NCBI GenBank assembly: GCA_900074745.1
Contig: LT598466.1
Location: forward strand, 434,001-498,000
DNA length: 64,000 bases
Direction of reading: 5' to 3'
DNA from: Lachancea mirantina
Lineage: Eukaryota > Ascomycota > Saccharomycetes > Saccharomycetales > Saccharomycetaceae
The position numbers and the translations under genes were made by a program. Shown in pieces: positions 59,346-64,000 of the stretch. Positions within the stretch are counted from its first letter, which is position 1, and each line of letters opens with the position of its first letter. The notes below the pieces were generated by a model, which did no database searches, was not told the origin of the DNA, and saw only the letters and a list, made by a program, of their open reading frames with translations.

Positions 59346-60491
59346 TCACTCGAGCATGTTCTTGTTGACCCTTTTGACTCTGTTGTATAAGGTCACGTCT
59401 TCTGTAAACACGAAATCCCACAATACTTTGCACCAGGACTCGTGTTTAGGCAAATGTTGATAGTATTCAGGACAAAGTCTGTTCAACTCCCAAAGTTTAG
59501 ACCATGCAACAAAGGGGAAATCGTGGTGTTCGTTGTGGAGACCGACGTTCCACGTGAACAAATTGAGAATTCCGTAGTAAGAGAAGGTCTCGAGCGCATA
59601 ATCGCGTTTGAACGAGACGTCGGGCCTTTTCACTTCAGTCTCGTCGGTGCAGGTTATTTTCTCGGTTTCTCCAGGTGTACGGTGGAGTGCGAGCTTTCCA
59701 CCGGCTATCGCCTCTTCCAAGTTTAGCAAATAGTGTTCTGCAATGAAATGACCCGAACATGGGTGTAAAGAACCGGCCAGGAAAGACGAAATGAGAAAAT
59801 ACATGAACGAGTTTATCCCAAAACTGCGAATCCACACGAAATCAAACAAAAACTGGTAAACGACGTTGATCAAATGCAAAGGTGACATTGGGATCGAAGT
59901 TACGAACATGGGGCGGAGGGCATAGAAGAAGATTTGGAAAGTAGCGAAAAACGCTTTACCCAAGACACTCGAGAGGAAAACTGCTTCGAAACGCGTTGGG
60001 ATGTCCGTATCCAGGACTTCGTCGCCCAAGAACTTATGGTGCAATTGGTGATAAGGCGCGAACGACGCCGCATAAGGAATTCCAATAGGTGTGTTAGTAA
60101 ACACGGAAAACAACTTGTTGTGCCATGGGTTGCGGAACGCAAGGTTATGCGACAGTTCGTGAATCGCTAGGAAAATGTTCTGATTGGCCGTTGCGCCAAT
60201 CACGTACGCACACACCCAAAATTTGACACTCAAAGGATGCGTGTTTCTTAGCAAATATGCGACCGTGCATTGCAACAAGACCACGCCCAAAACGATGTAT
60301 TTAGTGAGAGGCTCATGGCCCATGAGCTTTTTCACCTCTGGATGGTCCCTAAGGATCGCGTGACGACGGATAGCATGCGGTTCTTTCTGGGAAGACCAGT
60401 AAAAGTTCTTCAGTTTCCCAACGTCGCTCGACGCAGACGGTGGTGTCACGGCCTCTAGAGTCACGGAAACGTCCCTATGCGTTATCGACAT
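59346..60491 (-). CDS. DES1: Sphingolipid (dihydroceramide) delta-4 desaturase
   Basis: A 381-residue membrane di-iron desaturase from the ATG at 60491 (a TTG further up is discounted). The three histidine boxes are complete: H111-ELS-H115, H148-QL-H151-H152 and H319-NE-H322-H323. The N-terminal lipid-desaturase block (FYWSSQKEPHAIRRHAILRD; PEVKKLMGHEP) is diagnostic of the DEGS/Des1 family. The enzyme places the 4,5-trans double bond in dihydroceramide in the ER, the entry to glucosylceramide. S. cerevisiae has no counterpart, while several other yeasts do. It lies tail to tail with TSC3 and shares an E-box-rich promoter with EHD3. Confidence 0.94.
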   Translation of the reverse strand: MSITHRDVSVTLEAVTPPSASSDVGKLKNFYWSSQKEPHAIRRHAILRDHPEVKKLMGHEPLTKYIVLGVVLLQCTVAYLLRNTHPLSVKFWVCAYVIGATANQNIFLAIHELSHNLAFRNPWHNKLFSVFTNTPIGIPYAASFAPYHQLHHKFLGDEVLDTDIPTRFEAVFLSSVLGKAFFATFQIFFYALRPMFVTSIPMSPLHLINVVYQFLFDFVWIRSFGINSFMYFLISSFLAGSLHPCSGHFIAEHYLLNLEEAIAGGKLALHRTPGETEKITCTDETEVKRPDVSFKRDYALETFSYYGILNLFTWNVGLHNEHHDFPFVAWSKLWELNRLCPEYYQHLPKHESWCKVLWDFVFTEDVTLYNRVKRVNKNMLE

Positions 60492-60932
60492 ATCTGATGA
60501 TAACAAGACGGTGGTATCGGCCTGGAATCGAGGGCTAGTTCATCTAAAGATTTGGTATTGAGTTTGTTAAACGATGAGATCTGGATCGGGCCTACCAAAT
60601 CAACGCTTTTCTTTTGAATAGCTTCGAAATCGCGTGAACATCACGTGGATAGATAATTATGCACGATAACACAAGAATCACGTGATATGTATCGTTATCT
60701 ACGCTTGAATCATTATTGACGTGTGATACACGTGATTTCGTTATCACTTGATACTTTATCGTGTTACACGTACCAGCACGTGATCTGAAATCATTATCAC
60801 TTATGACGCTTCATTAGAAGCACGTGACCACACATTTTCCTCGATTTCAAATTTTCATGCAATTGATTCCTGCAAGTTGAGAGTTGGGGTTGGATAAGAA
60901 GGAAGCCAAAGGTTTGATTTCGTCTACATAAC
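60492..60932. other. Divergent promoter region of the desaturase and EHD3
   Basis: 441 bp holding the CACGTG array listed separately, interspersed with repeated CGTTATC/GATAA-like words (for example near 60664, 60690 and 60740). Confidence 0.6.
60642..60826. promoter_or_regulatory. Five-copy CACGTG array
   Basis: CACGTG starts at 60642, 60679, 60729, 60777 and 60821, spaced 37-50 bp. Four of the five extend to CACGTGA and two to TCACGTG, the form preferred by Cbf1 and related bHLH factors (Tye7, Ino2/Ino4 bind close variants). Five copies of a hexamer in 185 bp is far beyond chance. Which factor binds is not decided by sequence. Confidence 0.8.
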
Positions 60933-62390
60933 ATGCTTCGACGTCAATTCGCACTGTTAACACAGCGCAGACTAGTTTCAGAAATGTCTACTAGAAAAGT
61001 ACAATTCGCCACTAACGGCGTGTCACGCGTCGTGACACTTACGAGGCCCGAAAAGTTGAACGCACTGTCTACGGACATGTGTGCAGCGATCTTACCGACA
61101 TTGCAAGAATACTCCAAAAGCCAGTTGAACAACGTGATCGTGTTGAAATCTTCGAGTTCACCCAGGGCTTTTTGTGCCGGTGGTGACGTGGCAAAGGTAG
61201 CTATGCAAACCCAAGCACATGGACACACCGGCGAGAAGGTCAATAGACCCCAGGAGTTTTTCGTACAGGAATACTCGTTGAACTTTCTTCTGGCGACGTA
61301 TGACAGGCCCATTGTTGCGTTGATGGACGGGATCACTATGGGTGGTGGTGTCGGATTAGCGACGCATGTTCCTTTCCGAGTCGCAACGGAAAATACTAAG
61401 TGGAGTATGCCCGAGATGGATATTGGGTTTTTCCCCGATGTGGGCACAACTTTCTCTCTACCTCAAATAACGACTTTGGGTGGTACCGAGGGTCAATTGG
61501 CGTTGTATCTGTGCCTTACAGGTGATCTTTTGACCGGCGCTGACGTTTACGTCGCGGGTTTGGCGTCCAATTACGTTTCGAGCTCCAATCTCACTGATCT
61601 GCAGGCCAGACTCGCAGAGTTGCCCGTCGAGGATAGCGAACGCATGTATGAGATTACGGCGTCCGCGCTCGAAGAGTTTTCTACCGGTTTACCAGAGGGT
61701 TATCAGTTTGCGTATTCGCCCGCCAAGCTCGACGTTATTGAGAAATGTTTCGACATCAATCTTGGACTAGACGCGATTTTGAAGAAACTGGCACAGACAG
61801 CCGAATCTGCGTCCGCTACGCCAGAGACCAAGGAGTTTGCAGTAGAGACTTTACGTAAGCTCGGTACCAAAAGTCCTGTCTCTTTGCAAGTTGCCGTTGA
61901 GCAATTCCTCAGAAACCGTCACTCGGACGTCGAATCCGCACTCAAACAGGACCTAGTCACCGCTACCAACATGTGCGCGGACCCCAAGGTCGAGTTTGCC
62001 GCAGCCACAAAGCACAAATTGATCGACAAGCAAAAAACTCAGTTCCCCTGGACTCAAACCTCGCTTTCGGTTGAAGAGCTCTCGCGGATCGTGTCCCCGC
62101 GTCCTGCAAATCCGCTCTCGCTGCTAAGGTTTCCCGGGGCCGTAACGTGGAAGAGATACCCTCATCATTCCAAATTCATGCTGCCCACAGAGCAGCAGTT
62201 CCGCGACTATATCACAGGCAGTGATGGTTCTGGCAGATCACTTGCGGTTTCACGCCCAGAAGTGGTCAAATATTTCTCGCAATTCAACGCATCTTCCAAG
62301 GGAAAAACAGGCATCGAGTACCTGTGCAACCTCGTTTGCGACAGAAAATGCACTGTGGGTAAAGCTGGAGAACTTCACTGGACGGATTGA
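60933..62390 (+). CDS. EHD3: Ehd3, mitochondrial 3-hydroxyisobutyryl-CoA hydrolase
   Basis: A 485-residue member of the crotonase superfamily. The start MLRRQFALLTQRRLVSEMST is a typical mitochondrial presequence. The oxyanion-hole blocks are SPRAFCAGGDVAKVA and ALMDGITMGGGVGLATHVPF. MPEMDIGFFPDVGTTFSLP carries the hydrolase-specific Glu and Asp. In animals the enzyme acts in valine breakdown; in yeast the protein is also reported in the mitochondrial ribosome (Mrp5/Ehd3). Length is close to the 500 residues of yeast YDR036C. Its insertion between TSC3 and UBP14 reflects merged chromosome II and IV gene orders. Confidence 0.95.
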   Translation: MLRRQFALLTQRRLVSEMSTRKVQFATNGVSRVVTLTRPEKLNALSTDMCAAILPTLQEYSKSQLNNVIVLKSSSSPRAFCAGGDVAKVAMQTQAHGHTGEKVNRPQEFFVQEYSLNFLLATYDRPIVALMDGITMGGGVGLATHVPFRVATENTKWSMPEMDIGFFPDVGTTFSLPQITTLGGTEGQLALYLCLTGDLLTGADVYVAGLASNYVSSSNLTDLQARLAELPVEDSERMYEITASALEEFSTGLPEGYQFAYSPAKLDVIEKCFDINLGLDAILKKLAQTAESASATPETKEFAVETLRKLGTKSPVSLQVAVEQFLRNRHSDVESALKQDLVTATNMCADPKVEFAAATKHKLIDKQKTQFPWTQTSLSVEELSRIVSPRPANPLSLLRFPGAVTWKRYPHHSKFMLPTEQQFRDYITGSDGSGRSLAVSRPEVVKYFSQFNASSKGKTGIEYLCNLVCDRKCTVGKAGELHWTD

Positions 62391-62690
62391 TTATGTTCAA
62401 CAATTATCTTGTATATATATATGAATCCCGTCATCGGCCCAGGTCAGGTCACGTGGACAGTGTGACAGAACACGTTTGCAAAACAATTAAGCATTGCTAA
62501 ACAACACCCAAGTCCCACTCGTTGGTGCCCATATACTCGTTTGCTTTGTAATGATCATGACCAAATCGCTTCACGCCTCTGTACTTTGTCTTTCCAATAA
62601 ATGCGAGTATGTCCCGCCTACATTAATTACACCTCTAATGATACACCGCTTACCATAGCTAATACTAAAATGTTCATATTATCGAAAATT
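62391..62690. other. Intergenic region upstream of tRNA-Leu
   Basis: 300 bp. No LTR-like ends (TGTTG...CAACA) are seen, although yeast tRNA flanks often carry them. A TCACGTGGACA E-box lies near 62448. Confidence 0.4.
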
Positions 62691-62807
62691 GGTTGTTTGG
62701 CCGAGCGGTCTAAGGCGCCTGATTCAAGAAGTTCGCTTCTTAACGCTGTTTAACAGTGGAACACTCAGGTATCGTAAGATGCAAGAGTTCGAATCTCTTA
62801 GCAACCA
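62691..62807 (+). tRNA. tL(CAA): tRNA-Leu(CAA) with a 35-base intron
   Basis: The acceptor GGTTGTT pairs with AGCAACC (one G-T pair), with discriminator A at 62807. The anticodon stem CCTGA/TCAGG encloses TTCAAG with anticodon CAA at 62725-62727. The intron 62729-62763 interrupts after position 37, as in all yeast tRNA-Leu(CAA) genes. The long variable arm is typical of class II, and the T arm is GAGTTCGAATCTC. A T7 run follows at once as the pol III terminator. Confidence 0.98.
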
Positions 62808-63127
62808 TCTTTTTTTGAAATACGAAAGGTACAGCAAAACCGATCCAAAGATTTAGTAAGTCCTTCTCGAGTTGTTTCGAGTCTCACAGCGACGATTTGC
62901 ACTGGTTAACATGAGCGAACAATGCCTTATGGGGAGTCTTTTGTTGTCAGATGAACGGGTGATAGGCCAAGTTAGTTGCCATACTCACGTATATAGTGAC
63001 CTTTATTTTCAATTTAAGAGATGCCTTGAGATGAGACCTAGTATTACCGTCTAACACGGGCCAACATCCCACTTCGAGTAGCTTTTTGAGTGCCCCGTTA
63101 AATACTTGAAACTTCGTCATTACAACA
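62808..63127. other. Intergenic region upstream of UBP14
   Basis: 320 bp between the tRNA and the UBP14 ATG. Only short unsupported frames are seen. The proximal part should hold the UBP14 promoter. Confidence 0.4.
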
Positions 63128-64000
63128 ATGTCAAGCCTGGACGAATTTGTAGCGCTCGAGGTTCCCTCGGTAATTTTTAAGGATGACTGTGGATACTGTT
63201 TCGAGACCATGTATAACGAGAACGAATCTCAAGGGCACCATCTAGATATCTGTTTGAACTGTTTTCAGAGTTTCTGTGGGCGCCACAAGAGTTTGCATGC
63301 CAAGACCGCACTCCAAGAGCTCAATGCACATCACGACCGATGGCTGCGTGTCCAGAAGATCAAAAGACCAGAAGTTGAAGGGCGCAGCGAAAAGAAATTG
63401 AAGCTTGAAGTGATAGAAAAATCTGATGAGGAGTTGTACGAATCACGCTGGTGGCTGCTGAAAGGCTCTGATGAGTTGACCAACTGGAATTCGTGCCAAA
63501 CAACATCAGATGTAGCGAAGAAGGCCAAACAAATTCTAGATGCACGCTCCAGCTCATTTGCACAAGCGTCTCAGAGCTGGCAACTCGAAGTCAAGCCCTG
63601 TGCACATGTACGCGATTTTCAACTGCCTACCAAGGAAGCACCACCAAAATCAGAGCAGGCATGTGAAGAGTGCGATCTAGCCAGCAATCTCTGGCTCTGT
63701 CTGCATTGTGGTAAGTTGGGTTGTGGGAGACAGCAAGTCGGCATCGATGGTAACTCTCATGCATTAGCGCATTTCCAGGAACATGGAAGCCATCCTTTGG
63801 CGGTCAAATTGGGCTCTTTGAGCAATTCATCGGCGGATATATATTGTTACAGTTGCGATGACGAGGTCAAGTTCGACAATTTCGAACAATGGGCCACGAT
63901 TCTGAGTCATTGGGGCATTGATCTCTCAAACAAAACGGCACAAGAGAAAACTTTGATCGAAATGCAGGTTGAGCAAAACATGAACTGGGATTTCCAAATG
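63128..64000 (+). CDS. UBP14: Ubp14, ubiquitin isopeptidase T, N-terminal part (cut by window end)
   Basis: 291 in-frame codons from the ATG at 63128 run off the window. Ubp14, the yeast isopeptidase T (USP5), disassembles free polyubiquitin chains. The start VPSVIFKDDCGYCFETMYNE and CLNCFQSFCGRHKSLH form the variant N-terminal zinc finger. The ZnF-UBP domain that grips the ubiquitin C-terminus follows at about 160-245 (CEECDLASNLWLCLHCGKLG; CGRQQVGIDGNSHALAHFQE). The catalytic Cys and His boxes lie beyond the window. UBP14 follows TSC3 in S. cerevisiae (YBR058C); here the desaturase, EHD3 and the tRNA lie between. Confidence 0.95.
   Translation, partial: MSSLDEFVALEVPSVIFKDDCGYCFETMYNENESQGHHLDICLNCFQSFCGRHKSLHAKTALQELNAHHDRWLRVQKIKRPEVEGRSEKKLKLEVIEKSDEELYESRWWLLKGSDELTNWNSCQTTSDVAKKAKQILDARSSSFAQASQSWQLEVKPCAHVRDFQLPTKEAPPKSEQACEECDLASNLWLCLHCGKLGCGRQQVGIDGNSHALAHFQEHGSHPLAVKLGSLSNSSADIYCYSCDDEVKFDNFEQWATILSHWGIDLSNKTAQEKTLIEMQVEQNMNWDFQM

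Noticed and set aside
60601-60840. Possible centromere, because RTCACRTG (CDEI-like) motifs cluster here
   Set aside because: No CDEIII core (TTCCGAA type) follows at the right distance, the DNA between is not extremely AT-rich, and five copies fit a promoter array better.

Overview
This is a compact, mostly single-exon nuclear segment of a budding yeast (family Saccharomycetaceae) that did not go through the whole-genome duplication. Nearly every gene has a recognisable Saccharomyces cerevisiae counterpart. The order interleaves genes that lie on two separate S. cerevisiae chromosome blocks (RRS1-UAF30-YOR296W-TIM18-MUM3-MBF1 of chromosome XV with PEP5-FUS2-RNH1-RNA1 of XIII; ORC2-AKL1-TSC3-UBP14 of II with EHD3-NRG1-HEM13-RPC11 of IV). 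That is the pattern expected of a pre-duplication genome. A Lachancea-type species fits best, but the genus is inferred from gene order and content, not proved.

Layout. 1-20.9 kb: RPB3 (cut by the window start), a small unknown gene, TIM44, ULP2, SSM4/DOA10, tRNA-Lys(CUU), CDC26, EMC5, IRR1/SCC3, a spliced CRP1/MDG1-like glycogen-binding-domain gene, an MCH-type transporter and YKE4. 21-32.3 kb: VPS38 (spliced), DCR2, a YLR361C-A-like small gene, STE11, PEP5 and FUS2. 32.3-44.2 kb: RRS1, UAF30 (spliced), a YOR296W-like C2/Munc13-type protein, RNH1, TIM18, MUM3, RNA1 and MBF1. 45-49.7 kb: EDE1 and NNF1. 50-52.5 kb: a strikingly GC-rich island holding an NRG1/NRG2-type zinc-finger repressor. 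52.5-64 kb: HEM13, RPC11, ORC2, AKL1, TSC3, a sphingolipid delta-4 desaturase that S. cerevisiae lacks, EHD3, an intron-containing tRNA-Leu(CAA), and UBP14 (cut by the window end).

The genes are housekeeping genes with separate promoters. A few neighbours share themes: TSC3 and the desaturase (sphingoid base synthesis and modification), STE11 and FUS2 (mating), and SSM4, ULP2, CDC26 and UBP14 (ubiquitin/SUMO). I saw no transposon, LTR, virus-like element, CRISPR array, rRNA gene or convincing centromere.

The most useful results beyond plain homology are three short spliceosomal introns that simple open-reading-frame calls miss. One gives VPS38 a five-codon first exon, one gives UAF30 a twelve-codon first exon, and one joins two open frames into a single CBM48-type protein. 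Regulatory signals include a five-copy CACGTG array between the desaturase and EHD3, Gcn4-type sites upstream of MBF1 (the Gcn4 coactivator), an MCB palindrome upstream of the cohesin gene, PAC/RRPE pairs at RRS1 and RPC11, and an 11-bp phased GAGTA repeat.
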